Part shown: one piece after another, positions 1 to 8,072 of the stretch
Layout: each line of letters opens with the position of its first letter
How positions within the stretch are numbered: the stretch's first letter is position 1
NCBI GenBank assembly: GCA_022650455.1
Contig: JALCPO010000015.1
Span: 1-39,917, forward strand
DNA: 39,917 nucleotides
DNA from: Oscillospiraceae bacterium
GTDB lineage: Bacteria > Bacillota > Clostridia > Oscillospirales > Acutalibacteraceae
Direction: 5' to 3'
Notes under the pieces: generated by a model
Databases searched by the model: none
What the model was told of the DNA's origin: nothing
Seen by the model: only the letters and a program-made list of their open reading frames with translations
Position numbers and translations under genes: made by a program

Positions 1-83
1 ACCAGCTTGCTGTTCACAGCAGAAAATACAACGCTTTTCCTATGCGCCCTCTGAAATGGCAATCTCCCAAAATGGTCCTCCAT
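1..83 (-). other. Edge fragment with a short open frame
   Basis: The first ~120 bases are clearly AT-richer than the rest of the window. An ATG at 81-83 on the minus strand, preceded by an AAGGA-like stretch, opens a frame that begins MEDHFGRLPFQRAH and runs off the window edge after 27 codons. The same frame is also open upstream toward mntH, so the start is uncertain. I recognise no family. It could be the start of a real gene, a remnant of a mobile element, or chance. Confidence 0.2.
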
Positions 84-123
84 GATTTCCTTGCCTTTGG
101 TGTAACATATCTTTGACAAACCT

Positions 124-144
124 ACAAAAAGCGCGGAAACCGCC
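124..144 (-). terminator. Weak intrinsic terminator after mntH
   Basis: Just past the mntH stop, the minus strand reads GCGG-TTT-CCGC followed by GCTTTTTG. The stem is only four base pairs, so this is a weak candidate. Confidence 0.35.
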
Positions 145-1401
145 TTACAGAAACGATTCCGCCAGAAGATAGACGTTCAGGGCCGTCACGGCGATGCCGG
201 TGCCCCAGAGCAGGACGTTGTGCAGCGGCGTGTTTTTGTACCGGCCCATGACCTTTTGGGACGAAGTCAGGTAGAGCTGGAGAAAAATGGTGAACGGAAG
301 CTGAAAGCTCAGAAGCATCTGGGAAACCAGAAGGCCGTCGAACGGGTTCCCCACGAAAAAGACGGCGGCGAGGGCCGCGAGGATCGTCGCCACAACGCCC
401 ATGCGGGTGTGGCGGTCGCCCACGCTGTAAGTTTCGCCGAAGATGCCCGCGGAGATGGTGCCGCCCGCCATGCCCGCCGTAACGGACGAGGAAAACCCGG
501 CGAACAGGAGCGCCACCGCGAAAATAACGGCGGACGCCGGCCCGAGGAAAGGCTTCAGCAGCTCGTGCGCCTGGGGAAGCTCCGAAACGGCGATCCCCTT
601 CTGAAAGAACGCGGCGGCGGCCAGAAGGATCATCGCGCTGTTGATGGCCCACCCGGCGATCATGGAAAACAGCGTGTCCGCAAACTCGAACCGGAGCTGC
701 TTCTGCAGCACCGATTCGTCCTTCAGGTTGAACTGGCGGCTCTGGATAACCTCCGAGTGCAGGAACAGATTGTGCGGCATGACGACCGCGCCGAGGACGC
801 TCAGGATGATGAACGGCGAATCTTTCGGGATGCTCGGCGTCACCCAGCCCCTCGCCGCCTCGCCCCAGTTTACGGAGACCATCGTCAGCTCGTAGAGGAA
901 GGCAAACCCCACAATGGAAACAAAGCCGATGATGATTTTCTCGATTTTGCGGTAAGAGTTGCTGAACAGCATCAGCAGGGAAGCCGCCGCAAGCAGTGCC
1001 GCTCCGGCTTTCACCGGCAGGCCGAACAGCATCTGCAGGGCCACGGCGCCGCCGAGCAGCTCGGCGAGCGCGGTGGAAACACAGGCCAGCAGCGCGCTGA
1101 GCAGGAGCGGAAGGCTGGCGCGCTTCCGCAGGTGCTTCATGGCGGATTCCGCCAGGCAGTCCCCCGTTACAATGCCGAGGTGCGCCACATTGTGCTGCAG
1201 CAGAATCAGCATGACGGTCGAAATCGTAATGACCCAGAGCAGCCGGTAGCCGAACTGCGACCCGGCCGCGATGTTCGTCGCCCAGTTGCCCGGGTCGATA
1301 AACCCGACCGTCACCAGCAGGCCCGGCCCTATGTACTGGAAAATGCTGAGCGCGACCGCCGGTTTTTTCTCATCCGGGCGGAACCATGTTTTCCATTTCA
1401 T
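145..1401 (-). CDS. mntH: Nramp-family divalent metal transporter (MntH-like)
   Basis: Proton-coupled importer of Mn2+ and related divalent metals in the cytoplasmic membrane. The 418-residue protein is hydrophobic throughout and carries the two Nramp signatures: DPGN at residues 36-39 (unwound part of TM1) and AVVMPHN with Met208 and His210 (TM6). The TM6 methionine is the residue linked in this family to transition-metal preference over Mg/Ca. The ATG at 1399-1401 is chosen because MKWKTWFRPDEKK begins just before TM1 and a GGGAAGGG lies upstream. The longer frame that extends into the degV region is an antisense shadow. Divergent from degV. A 12-bp palindrome lies between RBS and start. 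Mn is the likeliest substrate; Fe or Cd cannot be excluded. Confidence 0.9.
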   Translation of the reverse strand: MKWKTWFRPDEKKPAVALSIFQYIGPGLLVTVGFIDPGNWATNIAAGSQFGYRLLWVITISTVMLILLQHNVAHLGIVTGDCLAESAMKHLRKRASLPLLLSALLACVSTALAELLGGAVALQMLFGLPVKAGAALLAAASLLMLFSNSYRKIEKIIIGFVSIVGFAFLYELTMVSVNWGEAARGWVTPSIPKDSPFIILSVLGAVVMPHNLFLHSEVIQSRQFNLKDESVLQKQLRFEFADTLFSMIAGWAINSAMILLAAAAFFQKGIAVSELPQAHELLKPFLGPASAVIFAVALLFAGFSSSVTAGMAGGTISAGIFGETYSVGDRHTRMGVVATILAALAAVFFVGNPFDGLLVSQMLLSFQLPFTIFLQLYLTSSQKVMGRYKNTPLHNVLLWGTGIAVTALNVYLLAESFL

Positions 1402-1402
1402 A

Positions 1403-1414
1403 AAACGATCGTTT
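1403..1414. promoter_or_regulatory. 12-bp palindrome in the mntH translation start region
   Basis: AAACGATCGTTT is a perfect palindrome directly before the mntH start codon, between it and the GGGAAGGG Shine-Dalgarno-like stretch. It could be a repressor site or a small mRNA hairpin, or chance. It does not resemble an MntR box that I know. Confidence 0.25.
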
Positions 1415-1475
1415 CCCTTCCCGCTCCGGGCTTTTCCGTGCCGCGGCCCTTTTTCCCGCGGCAGTTCCCGGGCGA

Positions 1476-1505
1476 TTGAAAAAATCCCCCGCGGTGTGCT
1501 AAAAT
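1476..1505 (+). promoter_or_regulatory. Probable sigma-A promoter of degV
   Basis: TTGAAA (1476-1481), an 18-base spacer and TAAAAT (1500-1505), about 80 bases before the degV start. Confidence 0.45.
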
Positions 1506-1584
1506 GGAAGGACGGCTCCGGCGGGCCGCCGGGCGGGAAGCGTTTTCCCGCAGAACGCGCCGGTTCTTCAATGGGGGACTGCAT

Positions 1585-2433
1585 ATGACAAAACCGATCA
1601 AAATCACAGCGGACAGCACCTGCGACCTTTCGGCGCCGCTCCTTCGGAAATACGATATTTCCATCGCGCCGCTGCATATCAACCTGGGGGGCAGGACCTA
1701 CCGGGACGGCGTGGACCTGGTCCCGGGCGATCTTTACCGCTACGTGAAGGGGACCGGCCGGCTGCCGAAAACCTCCGCCGTCACGGTGGCGGACTACCTG
1801 GACTTTTTCCGTCCCTTCACGGAAAGCGGAAAAGCGGTGATCCATTTCACCATCAGCCGGACCATGTCGAGCTGCTACCAGAACGCGGTCCTTGCGGGCC
1901 GGGAGACGGGAAACGTTTTCGTCGTGGATTCCCGGAACCTCTCCACGGGCATCGGGCTTCTCGCCCTGCGGGCGGCGGAGCTGGCGCGGACGGGCTGGGG
2001 CGCCGAAGCAATCGTCCGGGCGGCCGGCCGGCTGATCCCGAAGGTGGAGTCCAGTTTTATCATCGACACCCTGCGCTACCTGTATAAAGGCGGGCGGTGC
2101 TCCTCCGTGGCGGCGCTCGGCGCGAACCTGCTTTCGCTCAAGCCGTGCATCGAGGTGCGGGGCGGCGCCATGGCCGTCGGCAGAAAATACCGCGGCAGCC
2201 TGGAAAAATGCCTCGTTTCCTATGTGACCGACCGGCTGAAAGGCCGCGCGGACCTCGACCTGTCGCGGATCTTTATCACGCATTCCGCCATGCCGGACGG
2301 CCTGTGCGAAAAGGCGGCCCGGCTTGTGAAAACGCTCGCCCCGTTCCGCGAGGTTCTGGACACCTCTGCCGGCGGCACCATTTGCAGCCACTGCGGGCCG
2401 GGCACGCTCGGCGTGCTGTTCCTTCGGAAATAG
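1585..2433 (+). CDS. DegV family fatty-acid-binding protein
   Basis: DegV proteins (FakB-like) bind a fatty acid; in many Firmicutes they deliver it to the kinase FakA for incorporation into phospholipid. The 282-residue length is normal for the family. The opening ITADSTCDLS matches the family's TDSTxDL signature. Later features are the conserved TSAVTVADY substrate segment, FTISRTMSSCYQNA (the S-SGT-like loop) and DTLRYLYKGGRCS, the family's LxxLxxGGRI motif. The ATG at 1585 follows a GGGGG Shine-Dalgarno; an earlier in-frame ATG at 1504 lacks homology. It ends one base from the stop of the convergent small membrane protein, with no terminator between them. A second DegV lies at 24450-25343. 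The particular fatty acid bound is unknown. Confidence 0.85.
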   Translation: MTKPIKITADSTCDLSAPLLRKYDISIAPLHINLGGRTYRDGVDLVPGDLYRYVKGTGRLPKTSAVTVADYLDFFRPFTESGKAVIHFTISRTMSSCYQNAVLAGRETGNVFVVDSRNLSTGIGLLALRAAELARTGWGAEAIVRAAGRLIPKVESSFIIDTLRYLYKGGRCSSVAALGANLLSLKPCIEVRGGAMAVGRKYRGSLEKCLVSYVTDRLKGRADLDLSRIFITHSAMPDGLCEKAARLVKTLAPFREVLDTSAGGTICSHCGPGTLGVLFLRK

Positions 2434-2434
2434 A

Positions 2435-2848
2435 TTACGGCAGCTTCACGCGGGTGCGGCGCAGGTACAGCGCGGCAACGGCCGCCGCCGCGCTCCCGGC
2501 GGCCGTCCGAATCAGAAAATCCGCCGAAAGCGACGGCCTCCCCCGCAGAAAATAAAAGACGGCCGCAAAAAACGCCCAGGCGCCCAGCAGCGGAAGGAGG
2601 TCCTTTCTCCACGTTTTCCGAACGTCCGCCTGCGGGATCGCCGCGCCCGAACGGCGCAGGGCGCTCCGCTCGCACCAGATTTCGGCGCAGGAGACGGCCG
2701 CCGCGAGCAGAACGGAAATCCCGACGTCGCCTGCGGAAAACGACGGAGCCGCCGCGAGGAGAAACAGGATGGAAAACAGAAAAGTTTCCACGCAGAAGCG
2801 CCGGAGCAGATACCTGCGCCGCTCCCTTTTCCCTATGCCCTGTTTCAT
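2435..2848 (-). CDS. Small basic membrane protein, unknown function
   Basis: A 137-residue protein with a very basic N-terminus (KRERRRYLLRRF) and four candidate membrane segments, at about 17-35, 40-57, 81-99 and 110-127, in a compact arrangement. I do not recognise a family. The ATG at 2846-2848 is preferred to the upstream GTG at 2869 because AGGAAAGGGG sits in front of it. A near-perfect promoter ends just upstream, so the mRNA leader is very short. It converges on degV with one base between the stops. A real gene is supported by the promoter, RBS and codon bias; function unknown. Confidence 0.65.
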   Translation of the reverse strand: MKQGIGKRERRRYLLRRFCVETFLFSILFLLAAAPSFSAGDVGISVLLAAAVSCAEIWCERSALRRSGAAIPQADVRKTWRKDLLPLLGAWAFFAAVFYFLRGRPSLSADFLIRTAAGSAAAAVAALYLRRTRVKLP

Positions 2849-2872
2849 GCCGCGCGCCCCTTTCCTCACCTA

Positions 2873-2901
2873 AATATAGCGTAGGAAGCTTCCCTTGTCA
2901 A
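2873..2901 (-). promoter_or_regulatory. Sigma-A promoter of the small membrane protein gene
   Basis: On the minus strand: TTGACA (2901-2896), 17-base spacer, TATATT (2878-2873). The predicted transcription start is about 20 bases before the start codon. Confidence 0.75.
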
Positions 2902-2975
2902 CTTTCCGCGGACGTGCGCCGCGGCGTTCCGCCGCCCCTCGTCCCCTTCCGGGCAGCCCTTTCCCCGGGAACCCC

Positions 2976-3015
2976 GAAAAAGCCCGTCCGGAACCGTAAA
3001 ATTCCGGGCGGGCTG
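2976..3015 (-). terminator. Intrinsic terminator of the trp operon
   Basis: On the minus strand, AGCCCGCCCGGAA pairs with TTCCGGACGGGCT around an 8-base loop, followed by TTTTT. It lies just after trpA. Confidence 0.85.
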
Positions 3016-3032
3016 AATTTTCGCGCCGGGCC

Positions 3033-3845
3033 TCATCCGTTCGGGGCGGAGCCGGGCGCGCCGGTGACGCCCGCCTTGAGCGACCTCACGAACGACGCGA
3101 CCGCGGGGACGGCGTTCCGCCCCTCGCGCTCCACGATCTTGACAATGGCGCTCCCAACAATCGCGCCGTCGCAGTAGGCCGCCATCTTTCCGGCCTGCTC
3201 CGGGTTGGAGATTCCGAACCCCACGGCGCACGGCACCTTCGCGTATTTCCTGACGGCGCCGAAAAAGCCGCTGAAATCCGTGGTGAACCGGCTCCGCATC
3301 CCGGTGACCCCGGTCGAGGACACGCAGTACAAAAATCCCTTCGCGGAGGACGCGATCATTTGGATGCGCTCGTGCGACGTCGGCGCGACCATGCGGATGG
3401 GGACAACCCCGTGCCGGTCCGCCGCGCCCTGGATCTCGCCCCGTTCCTCGTACGGCATGTCGGGGACGATGACGCCGTCCACGCCGGTTTCCTCGCAGAG
3501 CGAGCAGAAGCGCTCCGTGCCGAAGCGAAAGATGCTGTTCAGGTACATCATCAGCAAAAGCGGCTCGTCGGTCTTTTCGCGCAGGCGTCTGACCATCCCG
3601 AAGATTTTCACGAGCGTCGTGCCGGAATCCAGCGCGCGCCTGCTGGCCTTCTGGATCACCGGGCCTTCCGCGACGGGGTCGGAAAACGGCACGCCGATCT
3701 CCACCAGGTCGGCTCCCGCGCCCAGCATGGCGGGCACCAGCTTCTCCGTCGTCTCCAGGTCCGGGTCGCCGGCCGTCACGAACGGGATCAGGGCCTTTTC
3801 CCCTTGTTCCTTCAAAGCGGCAAATTTCCGGTCAATCCGGTTCAT
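3033..3845 (-). CDS. trpA: Tryptophan synthase alpha chain
   Basis: Cleaves indole-3-glycerol phosphate to indole and glyceraldehyde-3-phosphate; indole is channelled to TrpB in the alpha2-beta2 complex. The 270-residue TIM barrel has the family start (IPFVTAGDP), catalytic Glu49 ([11 protein letters not shown]), and the phosphate-binding segments SSTGVTG and GFGIS followed by [10 protein letters not shown]. The second catalytic position, Asp60 in E. coli, is Glu60 here (DPVAEGP). The start overlaps the trpB stop by 14 bases, which suggests translational coupling. Last gene of the operon; the terminator follows. Confidence 0.97.
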   Translation of the reverse strand: MNRIDRKFAALKEQGEKALIPFVTAGDPDLETTEKLVPAMLGAGADLVEIGVPFSDPVAEGPVIQKASRRALDSGTTLVKIFGMVRRLREKTDEPLLLMMYLNSIFRFGTERFCSLCEETGVDGVIVPDMPYEERGEIQGAADRHGVVPIRMVAPTSHERIQMIASSAKGFLYCVSSTGVTGMRSRFTTDFSGFFGAVRKYAKVPCAVGFGISNPEQAGKMAAYCDGAIVGSAIVKIVEREGRNAVPAVASFVRSLKAGVTGAPGSAPNG

Positions 3846-5025
3846 TGAGCTTCACCCCCCTGTACTTGGCAATGGACGCGACGTCTTTGTCGCCGCGGCC
3901 GGAAATGTTGATGACCAAAATCTGGTCCCGGCGCATTTCCGGCGCGATGCGCATGGCGGCGGCCACGGCGTGCGCGGATTCGATCGCCGGGATGATCCCC
4001 TCCATCCGGGAAAGGTACTCGAACGCGCGCACGGCTTCCTCGTCGGTAACGGGGACGTACTGCGCGCGCCCGGTCTTGGCAAGCTGCGCGTGCTCCGGCC
4101 CGATGCCGGGGTAGTCGAGCCCCGCCGAAATGGAGTAGACCGGCATGATCTGCCCCTCGTCGTTCTGAAGGAACAGGGACTTCATGCCGTGGAAAATACC
4201 CGTGGAGCCTTTTGTGATCGTCGCGGCGTGGAGCGCCGTATCGACACCCTTGCCCGCCGCTTCCGCGCCGACGAGGCGCACGCTTTTTTCGGGGATAAAC
4301 TCATAAAACGCGCCCATCGCGTTGGAGCCGCCCCCCACGCAGGCGACGATGCAGTCCGGCAGCCTCCCCTCGCGCTCCTCAAGCTGGCTCCGGATCTCCT
4401 GCCCGATCACCTTCTGGAAATCGCGCACGATCATGGGGTACGGGTGCGGGCCCATCGTGGAGCCGATGAGGTAATAGGTGCTTTCCACGTTGGACGCCCA
4501 GTCCCGCATGGCCTCGTTGACGGCGTCCTTGAGCGTGCCGGTACCGGACTCGACCCCCGTCACCTTCGCGCCGAGCAGCTTCATGCGGTACACGTTCAGC
4601 GACTGGCGCTCCATGTCCTTCACGCCCATGAAGATTTCGCATTCCATGCCGAACACGGCCGCGGCGGTCGCCGCCGCCACGCCGTGCTGGCCCGCCCCGG
4701 TCTCCGCGATGATGCGTTTCTTGCCCATGCGCTGCGCGAGCAGGATCTGCCCCAGCACGTTGTTGATCTTGTGCGCGCCGGTGTGGTTCAGGTCCTCGCG
4801 CTTCAGGTAGATTTTCGCGCCGCCGAGGTCTTCCGTCATCCGCTTCGCATAGTAGAGCATGGACGGCCGGTTGGCGTACCCGCGGTACAGCCGCCGCAGC
4901 TCCGCCCGGAATTCCGGGTCCCTGCTGTATTTTTCATACGCCGTTTCCAGCTCGTGGACGGCGTTCATCAGCGTTTCGGGGACGTACTGCCCGCCGAACT
5001 CGCCGTATCTTCCCGCTTTTTGCAT
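3832..5025 (-). CDS. trpB: Tryptophan synthase beta chain
   Basis: PLP enzyme condensing indole with L-serine to tryptophan. At 397 residues it has the usual length. The PLP lysine is Lys86 in HTGAHKINN; the glycine-rich phosphate loop VGGGSNAMG and the glutamate in AETGAGQHG are present. The N-terminus [16 protein letters not shown] is that of TrpB1, not the longer TrpB2. One base separates it from the trpF stop and it overlaps trpA, so it is part of one coupled unit. Serine supply is encoded nearby by serC and serA, in a separate transcription unit. Confidence 0.97.
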   Translation of the reverse strand: MQKAGRYGEFGGQYVPETLMNAVHELETAYEKYSRDPEFRAELRRLYRGYANRPSMLYYAKRMTEDLGGAKIYLKREDLNHTGAHKINNVLGQILLAQRMGKKRIIAETGAGQHGVAAATAAAVFGMECEIFMGVKDMERQSLNVYRMKLLGAKVTGVESGTGTLKDAVNEAMRDWASNVESTYYLIGSTMGPHPYPMIVRDFQKVIGQEIRSQLEEREGRLPDCIVACVGGGSNAMGAFYEFIPEKSVRLVGAEAAGKGVDTALHAATITKGSTGIFHGMKSLFLQNDEGQIMPVYSISAGLDYPGIGPEHAQLAKTGRAQYVPVTDEEAVRAFEYLSRMEGIIPAIESAHAVAAAMRIAPEMRRDQILVINISGRGDKDVASIAKYRGVKLNEPD

Positions 5026-5026
5026 C

Positions 5027-5650
5027 TCAGCTTCCCACCTTCCGAAGGATTCGCATGATTTGTTCGATTTTCCGGCGGTCTTTCACGCCGCCGGTCTCGA
5101 TCCCGCTGGAAACGTCCACCCCGTAGGGCGACAGTTCCGCGACGGCCAGCGCGACGTTGCCGCTGTTCAGCCCGCCCGCGAGGAAATACGGGACGGGCGG
5201 GTTTGCTTCGCGGATGAGGCTCCAGTCCGCCGTTTTCCCGGTCCCGCCGTACGCCGACGCGGAAAAGCTGTCGAGCACGAGCCGGTCGGCCCCGAGTTCC
5301 AGCGCCCGGGGGATGCTGTTCCGGTCCCGGACGCGCACGGCCTTCCAGAGTTCCACGCCCGGCAGAAGACGCCGCAGCTCCGCGACGGTTTCCGCCGATT
5401 CGTTTCCGTGGAGCTGGACCGCGTCCAGCCCCGCGAGCCGGACCGTCCGGGCGATGGACTCCGCCGGCTCGTCGACGAACACCCCGGCCTTGCGGATGCC
5501 CGCGTCCAGCTTTTCCGCCAGGGCGGCCGCCGTTTCCGGCGTGACGCGGCGCCGGGTCCCCGCAAACACGAACCCGGCGTAATCCGGCCGGAATTCGTTC
5601 AGGTACGCGACGTCCTCCGGCCGCCGGATCCCGCACAGCTTCACCTTCAT
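5027..5650 (-). CDS. trpF: Phosphoribosylanthranilate isomerase
   Basis: Amadori rearrangement of phosphoribosylanthranilate to CdRP. The 207-residue TIM barrel starts [13 protein letters not shown] with the general base Cys6, and has the general acid Asp127 in [16 protein letters not shown]. The phosphate-binding GGLNSGNV and [13 protein letters not shown] segments close the barrel. Its ATG overlaps the trpC stop as ATGA. Separate from trpC, unlike the fused enzyme of enterobacteria. Confidence 0.95.
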   Translation of the reverse strand: MKVKLCGIRRPEDVAYLNEFRPDYAGFVFAGTRRRVTPETAAALAEKLDAGIRKAGVFVDEPAESIARTVRLAGLDAVQLHGNESAETVAELRRLLPGVELWKAVRVRDRNSIPRALELGADRLVLDSFSASAYGGTGKTADWSLIREANPPVPYFLAGGLNSGNVALAVAELSPYGVDVSSGIETGGVKDRRKIEQIMRILRKVGS

Positions 5651-6423
5651 GGCTCGCCCCGCAGTTCCCGCAGCGTGGCGGCCGGGTCGCCGCTGCGCAT
5701 CAGCGTTTCCCCGATCAGGACGGCGTCCGCGCCCGCCCGGGCGGCGGTTTCCATATCCGCGCGGGACGCGACGCCGCTTTCCGAAACCAGGACGCGCCCG
5801 GGCGGGACGAGCTTCGCCAGCCGCGCGGCGGTGCCGAGGTCCACCCGGAAGGTCGTGAGGTCGCGGTTGTTGATGCCCACGATCTCCGCCCCGGCGGCCA
5901 GCACCTTTTCCAGTTCTTCTTCCGTGTGGGCTTCCAGCAGGCTCGCAAGGCCGAGGGAATCCGCAATCTTTTTATATTCTTTCAGTGTCGCCGTGTCCAG
6001 TATGGCCGCGATCAGAAGAATCGCGTCCGCGCCGATGGCCCGCGCCTCGTAAATCTGGTACGGGGAAACGATGAAATCCTTGCGCAGGATCGGCAGTTTC
6101 ACCTCCGCCCGCGCTTCCCGCAGGGCCTGCGAGGAACCCTGAAAATACGCTTCCTCGGTGAGGACGGAAAGCGCGTCCGCGCCCGCGGCCTCGTAGCGCG
6201 CGGCAATCTCCGCCGGGTGGAAGTCTGGGCGGATGAGCCCCTTGGACGGCGACGCCTTTTTGACCTCGGCGATGACCGAAAGCCCCCGCTTTTGAAGCGC
6301 CGCCTTAAAATTCTTCGGCGCGGGCGCCCGTTCCGCCGCTTTTTTCACTTCGGCGAGCGGCGCGGCGTCCCTTTCGCGCCGCAGCTGGATGCTCCGTTTC
6401 GCCGCGATTTCATCCAGGATCAT
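5647..6423 (-). CDS. trpC: Indole-3-glycerol phosphate synthase
   Basis: Ring closure of CdRP to indole-3-glycerol phosphate. 258 residues. Family motifs in order: VIAEVKKASPSKG, LRKDFI (catalytic Lys), LLEAHTEEEL (catalytic Glu), GINNRDL and VSESGV. The start overlaps the trpGD stop as ATGA and the stop overlaps the trpF start, so ribosomes can pass directly between the three genes. Confidence 0.97.
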   Translation of the reverse strand: MILDEIAAKRSIQLRRERDAAPLAEVKKAAERAPAPKNFKAALQKRGLSVIAEVKKASPSKGLIRPDFHPAEIAARYEAAGADALSVLTEEAYFQGSSQALREARAEVKLPILRKDFIVSPYQIYEARAIGADAILLIAAILDTATLKEYKKIADSLGLASLLEAHTEEELEKVLAAGAEIVGINNRDLTTFRVDLGTAARLAKLVPPGRVLVSESGVASRADMETAARAGADAVLIGETLMRSGDPAATLRELRGEP

Positions 6424-8072
6424 GCCGTTTTCTCCGCAAAGCCGGCGGTCAGGCTTTTGAGCTCCTCCAGCTTTTCCAGGGCGGCGCCGCTGTCGACGGA
6501 ATGCTCCGCCAGGCTGACGCCGCGCTGGACGGTTTCGGCGAGCCCGCCCACGTACAGCGCGCAGCCCGCGTTGAGGAGCACGATGTCCCGCGCCGGGCCT
6601 TTTTTGCCTTTCAGGACGTCCAGCGTGATCTTCGCGTTGTCCTCCGCCGTGCCGCCGACGATCTGCGACTTTTCGGCCAGCGCGAACCCGTAGTCGCGCG
6701 GGTCCAGCTCGTAGCGGATGATCTTGCCGCCCCGGATCTCGCAGACGGCGGTTTTGTCGGAAATGCTGATCTCGTCCAGCCCGTCGTTGCCGTGGACCAG
6801 CATGGCGCTCTTGACGCCGAGGTTCCGCAGGACCTTCGCGAGCGGCTCCAGCAGCTTCTCGTCGTACACGCCCAGAAGCATCCCTTCCGCGTGCGCCGGG
6901 TTGGCGAGGGGGCCGAGGATATTGAACACCGTGCGGATGCCGGTTTCACGGCGGGGGCCGGCGGCAAACCGCATGGAACCGTGGTAGCGCTGCGCGAACA
7001 GGAAGGTCATGCCGCACTTTTCCATACATTCGGCGGCCTGCTCCGGTTCGAGGGAAATCTTCACGCCGAGCGCTTCCAGCACGTCGGCGGCACCGCTTTT
7101 GCTGGAGACGCTGCGGTTGCCGTGCTTTGCCACGCGCAGGCCCCCGCCCGCCGCGACGAACGCGGAGGTGGTCGAGATGTTGAAGCTGTTCGCGAGGTCG
7201 CCGCCCGTTCCGACGATGTCCACCGCGGCGGGGGACATGGGAACCGGAACGGCCTTCTCGCGCATCACTTTCGCAAAGCCGGTGACTTCGTCGATCGTCT
7301 CGCCCTTCATGCGCAGGGCCGTGAGGAACGCCGCAATCTGCGCGTCGGTCGCTTCACCGCTCATAATATAGCCCATCGCGCCGCGGGCTTCCGTTTCCGT
7401 CAGGTTTTTCCCGTCCACCACTTTCGCAAGGAAGGGCTTCAGGCCGACCCGCTTCTCCGCCGGAACCGACGGCGCGGCTGTTTTCGGATTCAATTTCAAT
7501 TGGCACACCTCTTTCAGAAAATTATAGAGAATGCGGCTTCCGGCCGCCGTGAGAATGGACTCGGGGTGGAACTGCACGCCGAACGTGGGGTCCGTCCGGT
7601 GCTGGACCGCCATGACCTGCCCGTCCGCGTCCCGCGCGGTGATTTTCAGGCAGTCCGGCAGGGAGCCGCGGTCGAGGATGAGGGAATGGTACCGCCCGGC
7701 CCGGATCTCGTCCGGCAGGCCGCGGAACAGCGGGCATTCCGTGTCGAGCGCGATCGCGCTGGCCTTGCCGTGCATCAGGCGGGCCGCCGGGACGGTCTTT
7801 CCGCCGAACGCCTCGCCCACGGCCTGGTGGCCGAGGCACACGCCCAGAATGGGGATTTTTCCGCTGAACCGGCGGACGGCTTCCACCGAGACGCCCGCGT
7901 TCTTCGGGTACCCCGGCCCGGGGGAAATCAGGATGGCCCCGGGGCGCATCGCCGCGATTTCGTCGAGGGTGATCTCGTCGCTGCGAACCACGCGGACGTC
8001 CGGGTAAAAGACCCCGACGCGGTGGCACAGGTTGTAAGTAAAGCTGTCGTAATTGTCAAGAAGCAAAATCAT
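6420..8072 (-). CDS. trpGD: Fused anthranilate synthase glutaminase / anthranilate phosphoribosyltransferase
   Basis: Two enzymes in one 550-residue chain. Residues 1 to about 190 are the class I glutamine amidotransferase TrpG: ISPGPGYP, nucleophile Cys79 in GVCLGHQ and the HPES histidine/glutamate pair; it feeds ammonia to TrpE. A linker of about 20 residues (PKTAAPSVPAEKR) follows. Residues from about 212 are TrpD, which joins anthranilate and PRPP: VGTGGD (PRPP loop), NSFNIST, KHGNRSVSSKSG and GPLANPAHAEG. The TrpG-TrpD fusion is also known from enterobacteria, so it is not unique. ATGA overlap with trpE upstream and with trpC downstream. Confidence 0.96.
   Translation of the reverse strand: MILLLDNYDSFTYNLCHRVGVFYPDVRVVRSDEITLDEIAAMRPGAILISPGPGYPKNAGVSVEAVRRFSGKIPILGVCLGHQAVGEAFGGKTVPAARLMHGKASAIALDTECPLFRGLPDEIRAGRYHSLILDRGSLPDCLKITARDADGQVMAVQHRTDPTFGVQFHPESILTAAGSRILYNFLKEVCQLKLNPKTAAPSVPAEKRVGLKPFLAKVVDGKNLTETEARGAMGYIMSGEATDAQIAAFLTALRMKGETIDEVTGFAKVMREKAVPVPMSPAAVDIVGTGGDLANSFNISTTSAFVAAGGGLRVAKHGNRSVSSKSGAADVLEALGVKISLEPEQAAECMEKCGMTFLFAQRYHGSMRFAAGPRRETGIRTVFNILGPLANPAHAEGMLLGVYDEKLLEPLAKVLRNLGVKSAMLVHGNDGLDEISISDKTAVCEIRGGKIIRYELDPRDYGFALAEKSQIVGGTAEDNAKITLDVLKGKKGPARDIVLLNAGCALYVGGLAETVQRGVSLAEHSVDSGAALEKLEELKSLTAGFAEKTA

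Noticed and set aside
3205-5058. 617-residue plus-strand ORF opposite trpA/trpB
   Set aside because: Antisense shadow of GC-rich coding sequence; composition is His/Arg/Ala-rich with no family resemblance, while the minus strand encodes clear TrpA and TrpB.
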